A stretch of 52,078 nt of DNA from Chitinibacter tainanensis DSM 15459 (lineage in GTDB: Bacteria > Pseudomonadota > Gammaproteobacteria > Burkholderiales > Chitinibacteraceae), in NCBI RefSeq assembly GCF_000429785.1, contig NZ_KE386951.1, positions 1 to 52,078 of the forward strand, in the 5' to 3' direction. The notes beneath the pieces were generated by a model. It was not told the DNA's origin and made no database searches. It saw only the letters and a list, made by a program, of their open reading frames with translations. Numbering within the stretch: position 1 is the stretch's first letter; each line of letters begins with the position of its first letter. Positions 9,403 to 19,240 of this stretch are shown here, piece by piece. The position numbers were made by a program, and so were the translations under genes.

Positions 9403-10611
9403 ATGCACCACGATACACCGCTGTTAACGACTTTAGTCTTGGGCCTGGGCCTAGCTTATGTGTTTGGCATGCTGGCCCAGCGCTGCCGCATGCCGCCGCT
9501 GATCGGTTATTTGTGTGCCGGGATTATCGTCGGCCCCTTTACCCCGGGGCCCTTGGCCAATCAGGCGCTGGCCAATGAATTGGCCGAAGTGGGCGTGATT
9601 TTGCTGATGTTTGGCGTGGGCCTGCATTTTTCGCTGAAAGACCTGCTGAGCGTGAAGAAAATCGCCATCCCCGGCGCAGTGCTACAGATTGCCTGCGCCA
9701 CCGCCTTGGGCATGGGCCTAGCGTGGGCAATGGGCTGGCCGTGGGGCGAGGGCCTGGTGTTTGGCTTGGCGCTGTCGGTGGCGAGCACGGTGGTGCTGTT
9801 AAAAGCACTGCAAAAATACGAGCTGGAGCAAACCCCGCAAGGCCGGATTGCAATTGGCTGGCTGATTGTAGAAGACCTGGCCATGGTGCTGATCTTGGTC
9901 TTGCTGCCGGCGCTGGCAGGCCTCTTGGGTGGCACCAGCAGTGGGCACGGCGATGTGGCGCTGGGGCAGCTGATTTTGATGACGCTACTGAAAGTCACCG
10001 CCTTTGTGACCTTTATGCTGGTGGTGGGTCGCCGAGTGATCCCGTGGGTGCTGGAAAAAACCGTCTGGACCGGTAGCCGCGAGCTATTTCGGCTAGGCGT
10101 ACTGGCGATTGCGCTGGGTGTCGCCTACGGCGCAGCGCATTTATTTGGTGTGTCGTTTGCGCTGGGGGCGTTCTTCGCCGGCATGGTGTTGGCCGAATCG
10201 GAATTTAGCCATCGCGCGGCCGAAGAATCGCTGCCGCTGCGCGATGCGTTTGCGGTACTGTTTTTCGTCTCGGTGGGTATGCTGTTTAACCCGGCGATTA
10301 TTCTGGAGCAACCGCTGGCGCTGCTGGGCACCGTGTTGGTGATTGTGGTGGGTAAATCGCTGGCGGCTTGGGGCATTGTGCGGCTGTACGGCTACAACAA
10401 TGCCGTGGCCAGCACCATTGCCGCGAGCCTGGCGCAGATTGGCGAATTCTCGTTTATTTTGGCCAGCATGGGCATGGCGCTGGGGCTGCTGAGCACCGAT
10501 GCCAACGCGTTGATTATCGCTGGCGCGCTGCTGTCGATCTTGCTCAACCCACCGCTGTTTTCCATCCTGACCCGGCTCTTGCCGGAGAGCAAACCGGCGG
10601 AGGCCAGCTGA
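9403..10611 (+). CDS. Monovalent cation:proton antiporter, YbaL/Kef type (CPA2), without TrkA-N domain
   Basis: An integral membrane protein of 402 residues with about 12 hydrophobic segments. It follows E. coli YbaL closely through the membrane part (RMPPLIGYLCAGIIVGPFTPG, ELAEVGVILLMFGVGLHFSLKDLL, IGWLIVEDLAMVL, FALGAFFAGMVLAESEFSHRAAEESLPLRDAFAVLFFVSVGMLF). YbaL itself is about 558 residues because a C-terminal cytoplasmic TrkA-N (RCK) domain follows; here the protein stops at residue 402, just after the last helix. The ATG has a good GGAG six bases upstream. Expected role: potassium or sodium/proton exchange at the inner membrane. Confidence 0.85.
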   Translation: MHHDTPLLTTLVLGLGLAYVFGMLAQRCRMPPLIGYLCAGIIVGPFTPGPLANQALANELAEVGVILLMFGVGLHFSLKDLLSVKKIAIPGAVLQIACATALGMGLAWAMGWPWGEGLVFGLALSVASTVVLLKALQKYELEQTPQGRIAIGWLIVEDLAMVLILVLLPALAGLLGGTSSGHGDVALGQLILMTLLKVTAFVTFMLVVGRRVIPWVLEKTVWTGSRELFRLGVLAIALGVAYGAAHLFGVSFALGAFFAGMVLAESEFSHRAAEESLPLRDAFAVLFFVSVGMLFNPAIILEQPLALLGTVLVIVVGKSLAAWGIVRLYGYNNAVASTIAASLAQIGEFSFILASMGMALGLLSTDANALIIAGALLSILLNPPLFSILTRLLPESKPAEAS

Positions 10612-10638
10612 GCACAGCCGCTGTTAGAGCCACAGAAA

Positions 10639-10668
10639 AACACCCCAGCGCGCTGGGGTGTTTTTTTA
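10639..10668 (+). terminator. Terminator after the antiporter gene
   Basis: The stem ACACCCCAG / CTGGGGTGT has a CGCG loop and is followed by seven T residues on the plus strand, 30 bases past the stop codon. Confidence 0.9.
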
Positions 10669-10741
10669 TATCCACATCCCTTCGCCATCACGCTGAGCAC
10701 AAGACATGCGCAGTACGCACCTTGCCTGGCAATACACTCGC

Positions 10742-10790
10742 AGGTATTGCCGTGCGAGGTTTATTTTATAAGGCTTACTGCCCCATACCC
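10742..10790 (+). repeat. 49-bp palindromic intergenic repeat, copy B
   Basis: This begins AGGTATTGCC, has the centre TATTTTATAA and ends CCCATACCC. It lies between the convergent antiporter gene and tkt. Exactly 4 bases upstream there is another right-end-like sequence, GCAATACAC (10729-10737), the same arrangement as at copies A and D. Confidence 0.7.
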
Positions 10791-10814
10791 TCCACACAAG
10801 CCATTAAGCTTCAA

Positions 10815-10840
10815 TAAAAAACGGGCCCCGCAGGGCCCGT
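10815..10840 (-). terminator. Terminator after tkt
   Basis: The stem ACGGGCCC / GGGCCCGT with loop CGCA is followed on the minus strand by TTTTTTA. It sits 20 bases past the tkt stop codon. Confidence 0.9.
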
Positions 10841-10860
10841 TGTGTTTGGCGTGGTGACGC

Positions 10861-12861
10861 TTATTTCACCAGTGCTTTCGCACGTGCCACCACGTTTTCT
10901 ACCGTGAAGCCGAAGTGCTTGAACAGCAATGGCGCAGGTGCTGATTCGCCGAAGGTGTCGATACCGATCACATCGCCTTCCAGACCCACGTATTTGCGCC
11001 AGAAGTCGCTGGTAGCCGCTTCAACCGCCAGGCGTGGCACGCCGGCTGGCAAGACGGATGCTTTGTAGGCCGCGTCTTGTTTGTCGAACACATTGGTACT
11101 TGGCATTGAAACCACGCGCGCTGCGATACCTTCAGCCGCCAGAGCGTCGAACGCTTTCACCGCCAGATCCAGCTCAGAACCGGTGGCCAGCAAGACCACT
11201 TTGGCATTCGCCGCATCGCGCAGTACATAGCCACCGCGTTTGATGTTGGCGATTTGCTCTTCAGTGCGCGTTTGGAAAGCCAAGTTCTGACGGCTGAAGA
11301 TCAGTGAAGATGGCGTAGTGCGTTGCTCGATCGCATCAGCCCAAGCCACCATCGCTTCAACGGTATCCGCTGGACGCCAAGTGTTCAGATTCGGGATGCA
11401 ACGCAGGGTTTGCAATTGCTCAACTGGTTGGTGAGTTGGACCATCTTCACCCAAGCCGATTGAATCGTGCGTGTAAACGAAGATATTGTTGGTTTTCATC
11501 AGCGCAGCCATGCGCACTGCGTTCAGCGCGTATTCGCAGAACATCAGGAAGGTGCCGCCGAATGGACGGAAACCACCGTGCAGTACTAGGCCATTCATAA
11601 TATGGCTCATACCGAATTCGCGCACACCGTAGCTGATGTGATTACCGCTAATTTGGCCGTTTTCAACTTTCAGGCTGCTCGAGCCTTTCCAGTTGGTCAA
11701 GTTAGAACCAGTCAAGTCAGCCGAACCGCCGAGCATTTCTGGCAAGTTTGGCGCGAAGGCTTGAATCGCGTTTTGGCTGGCTTTACGCGTTGCGATGGTT
11801 TCTGCTTTGCTATTGGCTTCGGCAACGGCAGATTTCACCAGATCTTGCCAGTTCGCTGGCAAGTCGCCTTTCATACGGCGAGTGAATTCAGCGGCTTCGG
11901 CTGGGTATTGCGCGGCGTATTTCGCAAACAGCGCATTCCATTCGGCCTCAAGCGCAGCACCAGCGGCTTTTTTGTCCCAACCTGCGTACACGTCAGCAGG
12001 GATTTCAAATGGGGCATGTGGCCAACCAATCGCTTCGCGAGTCAGTGCGATTTCCGCGTCGCCCAATGGTGCGCCGTGGCAATCGTGGCTAGCGGCTTTG
12101 TTGGGCGAGCCTTTACCAATGATGGTTTTGCAGCAGATCAGCGTTGGTTTGTTGCTTTCCGCTTTGGCGGCAAGGATGGCGGCGTTCAGTGCATCTACAT
12201 CGTGGCCATCTACGCCAGCAATGACGTGCCAGCCGTAAGATTCGAAACGTTTTGGCGTGTCATCGGTGAACCAGCCTTCAACGTGGCCATCAATTGAAAT
12301 ACCGTTGTCGTCCCAGAAGGCAATCAGCTTGCCCAAGCCCCAAGTGCCGGCCAGCGCGCACGCTTCGTGAGAGATACCTTCCATCAAGCAACCGTCACCC
12401 AGGAACACATAAGTGTGGTGGTCAACGATGTCCAGACCCGGTTTGTTAAATTGCGCCGCCAGCAGTTTTTCTGCCAAAGCGAAACCCACGGCATTGGTGA
12501 TACCTTGGCCAAGCGGGCCAGTCGTTGTTTCTACACCTGGGGTGTAGTGAACCTCTGGGTGACCTGGGGTTTTTGAATGGAATTGACGGAAGTTTTTGAT
12601 GTCTTCCATCGATACATCGTAACCAGTGAGGTGCAGCAATGCGTATTGCAGCATTGAGCCGTGGCCATTCGATTGTACAAAGCGGTCGCGGTTCGCCCAA
12701 GCTGGGTTTTGTGGGTTAAAGCGCATATGGCCACCCCACAATGCAAGACCAATTTCAGCCATCCCCATCGGTGCGCCTGGGTGGCCTGAATTGGCTTTTT
12801 GCACAGCGTCCATCGCCAGTGCGCGAATTGCATTTGCTAAATCAGTACGCGTAGCTGCCAT
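10861..12861 (-). CDS. tkt: Transketolase
   Basis: A thiamine-diphosphate enzyme of 666 residues that moves two-carbon units between sugar phosphates in the non-oxidative pentose phosphate pathway. The N-terminus ([24 protein letters not shown]) carries the conserved His. The ThDP motif starts at [13 protein letters not shown] and runs to the asparagine of DDNGISIDG. The pyrimidine-domain signature is [22 protein letters not shown] (around residues 400-430) with [20 protein letters not shown]. The length equals the family norm. A GTG immediately upstream (12864) is an alternative start; AAGGA lies at a workable distance from both. It is a single gene with its own terminator. Confidence 0.96.
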   Translation of the reverse strand: MAATRTDLANAIRALAMDAVQKANSGHPGAPMGMAEIGLALWGGHMRFNPQNPAWANRDRFVQSNGHGSMLQYALLHLTGYDVSMEDIKNFRQFHSKTPGHPEVHYTPGVETTTGPLGQGITNAVGFALAEKLLAAQFNKPGLDIVDHHTYVFLGDGCLMEGISHEACALAGTWGLGKLIAFWDDNGISIDGHVEGWFTDDTPKRFESYGWHVIAGVDGHDVDALNAAILAAKAESNKPTLICCKTIIGKGSPNKAASHDCHGAPLGDAEIALTREAIGWPHAPFEIPADVYAGWDKKAAGAALEAEWNALFAKYAAQYPAEAAEFTRRMKGDLPANWQDLVKSAVAEANSKAETIATRKASQNAIQAFAPNLPEMLGGSADLTGSNLTNWKGSSSLKVENGQISGNHISYGVREFGMSHIMNGLVLHGGFRPFGGTFLMFCEYALNAVRMAALMKTNNIFVYTHDSIGLGEDGPTHQPVEQLQTLRCIPNLNTWRPADTVEAMVAWADAIEQRTTPSSLIFSRQNLAFQTRTEEQIANIKRGGYVLRDAANAKVVLLATGSELDLAVKAFDALAAEGIAARVVSMPSTNVFDKQDAAYKASVLPAGVPRLAVEAATSDFWRKYVGLEGDVIGIDTFGESAPAPLLFKHFGFTVENVVARAKALVK

Positions 12862-13053
12862 CACGGTTTTCCTTAATCAATGAAAAACGAATTGCCGCCC
12901 GTGATCAGCCATGTTTAGCCGCCCAATCCAGGCCACAACCCAAGGTCAAAAAAGTCTCTGCATTATCGCTGTCCACACCAAATTGGCATAGTGGCCAGCC
13001 TAAAAAAATCCACGCGCCCATTAGAGCACGCAGCCATGCCAGTAATGTTGCGG

Positions 13054-13084
13054 AAAAACAAACCCGCCGCAAATGGGCGGCGGG
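13054..13084 (-). terminator. Terminator after phaC
   Basis: The stem CCCGCCGC / GCGGCGGG (13077-13084 with 13063-13070) is followed on the minus strand by TTTGTTTTT. It lies 24 bases past the phaC stop codon. The remaining stretch up to tkt (about 13085-13107 and 12862-13053) shows no gene. Confidence 0.85.
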
Positions 13085-13107
13085 TGCGGGGGTGAATGTC
13101 GCGCTGT

Positions 13108-14832
13108 TTATTCGAGCACGTAGGTGCCGGGTGCGGCGCAGAGCTTGGCGTGTTTACGGCTCGACAGTTTGGGCTTCACCTGATTACCCGACTGCGGGCG
13201 CAACCATTCCACCCAATTAGGCCACCAGCTACCAGCCACCTGAGTCTGAGCAGCTAGCCAGTCCTCAGCGCCGGCGCCTTTAGTTGGCGTGCCCTGCCAG
13301 TAGCTACGTTTACACTTGGGCCCCGGCGGGTTGATGATGCCGATGATGTGGCCTGAGGTCGATAAGGTAAATTGCACCGGCCCGGCCACGCGCTCGACCA
13401 GCGTGTAGGTTTGCTTCCACGGCGCGATATGGTCTTCTTCGGCGCTCACCATATAAATCGGCTGGGTGATCAGCCCCAAATCGATGGGCTGGCCCGCGAG
13501 GGTAAGGGCATCGGGCTGGACCAGTTTATTGTGCCAGTACAGCTCGCGCAGATAGGTGTGGTGCATACACTTGGGCATGCGGGTGGTATCCATATTCCAA
13601 TACAGCACATCAAAGGCCATCGGCGTTTCACCGAGCAGATAATTGCTGGCCCAGTAATTCCAGATCAGGCTATTGCTACGCAGCAGGCGAAAACTCGCCG
13701 CCATGTCTTTGCCATCCAGATAGCCTTTGTTTTCCATAATCCGGTCGATGTAATCGAGACCATCTTCATCGATAAAGACTTCGATATCGCCCGGGCGGGC
13801 AAAATCGGTCAGTGTGGTGAGCAAGGTGGCGCTTTGCACTGGCACTTTGCCCGGCTGCGCCCGATTGGCCCAGGCCAGATAAGTGGTGACCAAGGTACCA
13901 CCAATGCAATAGCCCAAGAGATTGACTTTATCGCTACCGGAAATCTCGCAGGCCACATCAATAATCTGCGCCACGCCGTCGGTGAGGTAATCATCCAGCC
14001 CCACTTCGCTCATGCTGGCATCGGGGTTTTTCCAGCTGGTAACAAACACCGAAAAGCCTTGGTCCACCAGATACTGGATCATGCTCTTTTGCGGATTCAA
14101 ATCCAGCACGTAGTATTTATTGATCCACGGCGACACCAGCACCAGCGGCACCTTATGCACGGAGGGGGTATTGGCTTCAAAGTGAAGTACTTCAAGGAGT
14201 TTACCGCGATACACCACAGCGCCTCGGGTAGTGGCGAGATTTTCGCCCACTTTAAAGGCGCTCAGATCCGTCATGGAAATATCGCCGCGCGCCATATCGG
14301 CCAGGAAATTCTGCCAGCCTTTCGCCAGGCTCTCGCCGCGGGTTTCTAGCGCAGTGGCCAGCGCATTGGGATTAGTGAGCAGGAAATTTGTCGGCGCCAA
14401 GGCATTGAGCCATTGGCGTAACCAGAAGGCGCTGATACTGCGTTGCTGCTCATTCAAGCCCGGCGTAGCGTACAGGCAATTTTGCAGCCAGCGGGTATTG
14501 AGTAAATACAGCTCTTTGATGCTGTCCCAGTACGGTGAATCGCACCAGACCGGATCGGCAAAACGTGGGTCTTCGGGATGAGGCGGAATCACATCGGTAT
14601 CGGGCTCGCCCCAGTAGCGGCGAGTAGCAAAGCCCAACAGGCGGATTAAATCCCGATTGTAAGTGCCGCATACCTCCAAGAGCTGCTGCGGATGCGCCAG
14701 CCAGGCCTGATGGGCTTGCTGCGTGGTGGCCCACAAACCGAAGGGATCGAACAGCTGCCGCATCTGATGCTGCAGGGTCTGATTGCGCTGCTGTTGTTCG
14801 GCAGCGAATTGCGTGACGACTTTCTCAGGCAT
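13108..14832 (-). CDS. phaC: Class I poly(3-hydroxyalkanoate) synthase
   Basis: It polymerises hydroxyacyl-CoA into PHA storage granules. It has 574 residues, the usual class I length. The lipase-like box is GYCIGG (307-312) with nucleophile Cys309. The other two triad residues are Asp467 (AEEDHIAPW) and His495 (TSGHIIGIINPPG). The N-terminal PhaC domain (roughly 90-260) contains the typical DPRFADPVW. The ATG has GGAG eight bases upstream. No phaA, phaB or phasin gene is adjacent in this window, so the monomer pathway must be encoded elsewhere. Confidence 0.95.
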   Translation of the reverse strand: MPEKVVTQFAAEQQQRNQTLQHQMRQLFDPFGLWATTQQAHQAWLAHPQQLLEVCGTYNRDLIRLLGFATRRYWGEPDTDVIPPHPEDPRFADPVWCDSPYWDSIKELYLLNTRWLQNCLYATPGLNEQQRSISAFWLRQWLNALAPTNFLLTNPNALATALETRGESLAKGWQNFLADMARGDISMTDLSAFKVGENLATTRGAVVYRGKLLEVLHFEANTPSVHKVPLVLVSPWINKYYVLDLNPQKSMIQYLVDQGFSVFVTSWKNPDASMSEVGLDDYLTDGVAQIIDVACEISGSDKVNLLGYCIGGTLVTTYLAWANRAQPGKVPVQSATLLTTLTDFARPGDIEVFIDEDGLDYIDRIMENKGYLDGKDMAASFRLLRSNSLIWNYWASNYLLGETPMAFDVLYWNMDTTRMPKCMHHTYLRELYWHNKLVQPDALTLAGQPIDLGLITQPIYMVSAEEDHIAPWKQTYTLVERVAGPVQFTLSTSGHIIGIINPPGPKCKRSYWQGTPTKGAGAEDWLAAQTQVAGSWWPNWVEWLRPQSGNQVKPKLSSRKHAKLCAAPGTYVLE

Positions 14833-14929
14833 GATGGCGGCTCCGCGCGGCGATATCTTTCAATCTACGCTGCAGCGCAGCAATTTTCAATGGCCTTTTT
14901 AACGGCTGACCAGTGGCATCAGCCCGACC

Positions 14930-15966
<1,037 letters not shown>

Positions 15967-15991
15967 CTGCGCCGCCCTTAAGGCCTATGCC

Positions 15992-16984
15992 TCAGAAAGT
16001 AAAACCCGATTCGATTTTTTGCCCATGCAGATTCAGCAGCAGGCGCCCCAACGGTGTCAGCTCGCGATAGCGCAGACACACCTGGCGCACATACTCGAAT
16101 ACGCGCGGCTGATCGGCCAGATATTGCGGCTTACCATCACGCAGATTCAGGCGCGCAAACAGCCCCAAAATCTTGATATGCCGCTGCAAGCCGGCCATTT
16201 CAAAGGCGCGGTAGAAATCGGCAAAATCTTCCTGCACTGGCAGATGCGCTTCGCGGGCTTGCTCCCAATAGCGGATCGCCAGATCGAGTACAAAGGCTTC
16301 GTTCCAGGTGACATAAGCGTCGCGCAGCAGCGACACCAGATCGTAGGCCACCGGGCCTTTCACCGCATCCTGAAAATCGATCACCCGCAGTGCCTCACCC
16401 TGCACCATTAAGTTGCGGCAGTGGTAATCGCGATGCATATACACCGTGGGCTGTAGCAAGATTTCGCGCTGCAAAAGCTGGCAGCTATGCGCCCAGATTT
16501 TTTCTTCGGTGGCGGTGAGGGTATGGCCAAATTGCTGGCCGATATACCACTCTTTGCAAATATCCAGCTCACGCTGAATAAACGCTGCATCAAATACCGG
16601 CAAGCCTTCATCAAGGGTATGTGCCTGCAATTGAATCAAATCGTGGATTGCACGCAGATACCACCCCTTGGCATTCTCTTCATTCAAGACCTGTGCCAGC
16701 GTGACATCACCAAGGTCTTCCAGCAGTACCAAGCCCAGCTCAGGCGCATGGGCGTGCAGCTGCGGCACCGCTACGCCGGCGCCGGCCAGCTGCGCCTGCC
16801 GCTGTACAAAGGGCTCGGCGCTAAATGCCGCGGGGTCAAAATCCATCACGATCGCCGTGCGCTCGGGCCAGCTGGCCCGCCAGTATTCGCGCACACTGGC
16901 ATCACTGGCAGCCAAGGTCAGCTCACTGGGCGCTTGCCCCATGACCTGACTGAGCCAGCTGGTAATTTGTTCTTGTCGGTTCAT
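15992..16984 (-). CDS. amgK: N-acetylmuramate/N-acetylglucosamine anomeric kinase (AmgK)
   Basis: An aminoglycoside-phosphotransferase-fold kinase of 330 residues that phosphorylates the anomeric carbon of MurNAc released from the wall and feeds MurU. The kinase catalytic loop is HRDYHCRN (184-191) and the metal-binding motif is DFQDA (203-207). The N-lobe carries AIVMDFDP and LGLVLLEDLGD. The position, divergent from lptD-surA-pdxA-rsmA with murU downstream, matches the arrangement known in Pseudomonas, which supports the specific call over a generic phosphotransferase. It is the first gene of the minus-strand group. Confidence 0.88.
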   Translation of the reverse strand: MNRQEQITSWLSQVMGQAPSELTLAASDASVREYWRASWPERTAIVMDFDPAAFSAEPFVQRQAQLAGAGVAVPQLHAHAPELGLVLLEDLGDVTLAQVLNEENAKGWYLRAIHDLIQLQAHTLDEGLPVFDAAFIQRELDICKEWYIGQQFGHTLTATEEKIWAHSCQLLQREILLQPTVYMHRDYHCRNLMVQGEALRVIDFQDAVKGPVAYDLVSLLRDAYVTWNEAFVLDLAIRYWEQAREAHLPVQEDFADFYRAFEMAGLQRHIKILGLFARLNLRDGKPQYLADQPRVFEYVRQVCLRYRELTPLGRLLLNLHGQKIESGFTF

Positions 16985-17005
16985 GCGAGGAAATCCAATC
17001 GAATC

Positions 17006-17014
17006 TGCTAGAAT
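17006..17014 (+). promoter_or_regulatory. Possible extended -10 promoter for lptD
   Basis: TGCTAGAAT is an extended -10 (TGn then TAGAAT) 35 bases before the lptD start. No convincing -35 was found. It lies in the short amgK/lptD divergent region. Confidence 0.35.
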
Positions 17015-17048
17015 CGTCGCATTCTACCAGTTAGCTGAACAAGGCCAC

Positions 17049-19229
17049 ATGCCGTTGCGCCATTCACCGCCCTTTCACCTGTCGATTCTGAAACTCTCAC
17101 TGGCCATTTTGCCCTGCTGGGCCTTCGCCGAGAGCGCCCCGTCCACTCCCACCGAACCGCCGGTCTTTATCGAAGCCGATCAGGCCATGGTGCAGGAAGG
17201 CGAATACACCGAAGCCCGCGGCAATGTGGTGATGAACCGCGATGCGGTCGAGGTCGAATCCGACTGGGCGCGCTACCAGTTTGCGGCGGACAAATTGCTG
17301 GCGGGTGATCAGGTCAAACTGAAAAAAGATGGCGACACTATCTGCGGCAAGCAGCTGGACATCACCTTGGGTACGCGCGAAGGCGCGCTCAATGATGCCA
17401 CTTACGAATTGAACTACGGCCAAGCCCGCGGGCAGGCCGAAAAGGTAGATTTCGAGGGCAAAGATAAATACCGTGTACACAAAGGTAATCTCACCACCTG
17501 CTCGGTGGAACAAAACGCCTGGTATGTGCACGCCCGCGAAATGCAGCTCGATTACACGCAAAACTACGGTCAGGCCTGGAATGGCTGGCTGGAATTTCAG
17601 GGCGTACCGATTTTCTACTATCCGTGGATCGATTTCCCACTGGATGGCGGGCGCAAAACCGGCTTTTTAATGCCGAATTTTAATTACAGTAATCGCAACG
17701 GTTTTGAGCTCACCACGCCGTTTTACTGGAATATCGCGCCCAACTACGACGCCACGATTTTCCCGAGTTATTTCTCCAAGCGCGGCATGATGCTGGGCGG
17801 AGAGTTTCGCTATTTGCAGCCAGAATACCGCGGGATGCTTAAGCTGGAAGGCATTGATGACAGCCTCGCCAACGATCGCCGCTATAGCCTGCTCTTTCAA
17901 CACAGCCAGCAGCTGGCTGAGCGGCTGCAGCTGGATTTAAACTACCAGCGCGTGTCGGATGATAAGTATTTTAGTGATTTTGGTGATCGCTTGAGTGTGG
18001 CATCGCAAGTCAATCTGCCCCAAGAAGCCGTGCTGAGCTATTCGGGGAGCAACTGGTCGACCTATCTGCGGGCGCAACAATACCAAACGCTGCAAAGTAC
18101 CACCTCACCCGTCGAAGAGCCCTATCGTCGTTTGCCGCAGTGGTACGCCAGCTATAACCCAAGCTTGGGGTATGGCACACAAAGCAATGTCAGCGCCGAA
18201 TTCACCCGCTTTACCCACGACACCAAAGATCAAGGCCAACGCAGCTGGATTTACCCAACTGTGAGTCTGCCACTGGCGAATCAATACAGTTTCCTCACCC
18301 CGAAACTTGGGGTGCATGCGACGTATTACAGTACCGAAACCGCCAACGGCCGCGATCTGGGAAGTGAAAGTCGCGTGCTCCCTATCGCCAGCCTGCACGG
18401 TGGCCTGTTCTTCGAACGTGAGGGCCGCCTGTTTGGCAGCAACATCATCCAAACATTGGAACCCCAGCTGTATTATTTGTATGTGCCGTACAAAGATCAG
18501 TCCAAGCTGCCTAACTATGACTCTGGCGCCACGGATCTCTCTTGGTCGGGCCTATTTGCCGAGAACAAATATTCGGGCAATGACCGCATCAACGATGCCA
18601 ACGAAATCACCCTAGCGCTCAATAGTCGCATTTTTGATGACGAGAGCGGGGTTGAACGCTTTTTTGCCGGGATTGGTCAGCGCCTGTACCTGCATTCGCC
18701 GAAGGTGGGCCTCTCGGGCAACCTGACCGATGATCAGGTTAAAACCTCGGACATGCTGTTCTTGCTTGGCGGGAATTTGCCGCACAATATTCGAGTGGAT
18801 TACAGTCTGCAGCACAATACACGGGATGACAAAACCGTGCGCTCCGATGTCAATCTGAACTGGCACCCGGGTGAATTCAAAACCTTGAATCTGCGCTACA
18901 GCGTGAACCGCCTAACGAATACCGAGCAACTGGATACCAGTGCGCAATGGCCGCTGGGCGGGGGCTGGTACGGCGTTGCCCGCTATAACTACTCGCTGAA
19001 AGACAATCAGGCGCTAGAGGCACTGGCCGGGGTTGAATATAATGCCGGATGCTGGGCGCTGCGGATCGCGGCGCAACGCTTTATTACCACCAATAGCGAA
19101 TACAAAACCAATTATTTCCTTCTGCTCGAACTGGGTGGCTTGGCCGGCATCGGGATGAACCCGATTTCGACTTTGCGCCAATCGATTCCTGGCTATGCGG
19201 ATACATACGCATCGCCCAAATTGCGTTAA
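17049..19229 (+). CDS. lptD: LPS-assembly outer-membrane protein LptD
   Basis: The outer-membrane beta-barrel that, with LptE, inserts lipopolysaccharide into the outer leaflet. It has 726 residues from the ATG at 17049, which has AAGG just upstream and begins a clear signal peptide (cleavage near AFA/ESA). The N-terminal OstA/LptA-like jellyroll (VFIEADQAMVQEGEYTEARGNV) is followed by the barrel, with family motifs WNGWLEFQGVPIFYYPW, GRKTGFLMPNF, PFYWNIAPNYDATI and LEPQLYYLYVPY. The mature chain has two N-terminal-side cysteines (TICGK, TTCSV) and one near the C-terminus (NAGCWALR), where E. coli has a CC pair; the disulfide pattern must therefore differ. It is the first gene of lptD-surA-pdxA-rsmA. 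Confidence 0.95.
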   Translation: MPLRHSPPFHLSILKLSLAILPCWAFAESAPSTPTEPPVFIEADQAMVQEGEYTEARGNVVMNRDAVEVESDWARYQFAADKLLAGDQVKLKKDGDTICGKQLDITLGTREGALNDATYELNYGQARGQAEKVDFEGKDKYRVHKGNLTTCSVEQNAWYVHAREMQLDYTQNYGQAWNGWLEFQGVPIFYYPWIDFPLDGGRKTGFLMPNFNYSNRNGFELTTPFYWNIAPNYDATIFPSYFSKRGMMLGGEFRYLQPEYRGMLKLEGIDDSLANDRRYSLLFQHSQQLAERLQLDLNYQRVSDDKYFSDFGDRLSVASQVNLPQEAVLSYSGSNWSTYLRAQQYQTLQSTTSPVEEPYRRLPQWYASYNPSLGYGTQSNVSAEFTRFTHDTKDQGQRSWIYPTVSLPLANQYSFLTPKLGVHATYYSTETANGRDLGSESRVLPIASLHGGLFFEREGRLFGSNIIQTLEPQLYYLYVPYKDQSKLPNYDSGATDLSWSGLFAENKYSGNDRINDANEITLALNSRIFDDESGVERFFAGIGQRLYLHSPKVGLSGNLTDDQVKTSDMLFLLGGNLPHNIRVDYSLQHNTRDDKTVRSDVNLNWHPGEFKTLNLRYSVNRLTNTEQLDTSAQWPLGGGWYGVARYNYSLKDNQALEALAGVEYNAGCWALRIAAQRFITTNSEYKTNYFLLLELGGLAGIGMNPISTLRQSIPGYADTYASPKLR

Positions 19230-19240
19230 ACAGGTTTTCT

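Noticed and set aside
11602-12297. A 231-codon frame antisense to tkt
   Set aside because: It is a shadow frame; tkt is certain and nothing in this frame resembles a protein family.
13372-14349. A 325-codon frame antisense to phaC
   Set aside because: It is a shadow of a GC-rich gene, with His/Ile/Gln-rich content and no domain; phaC on the other strand has all catalytic residues.
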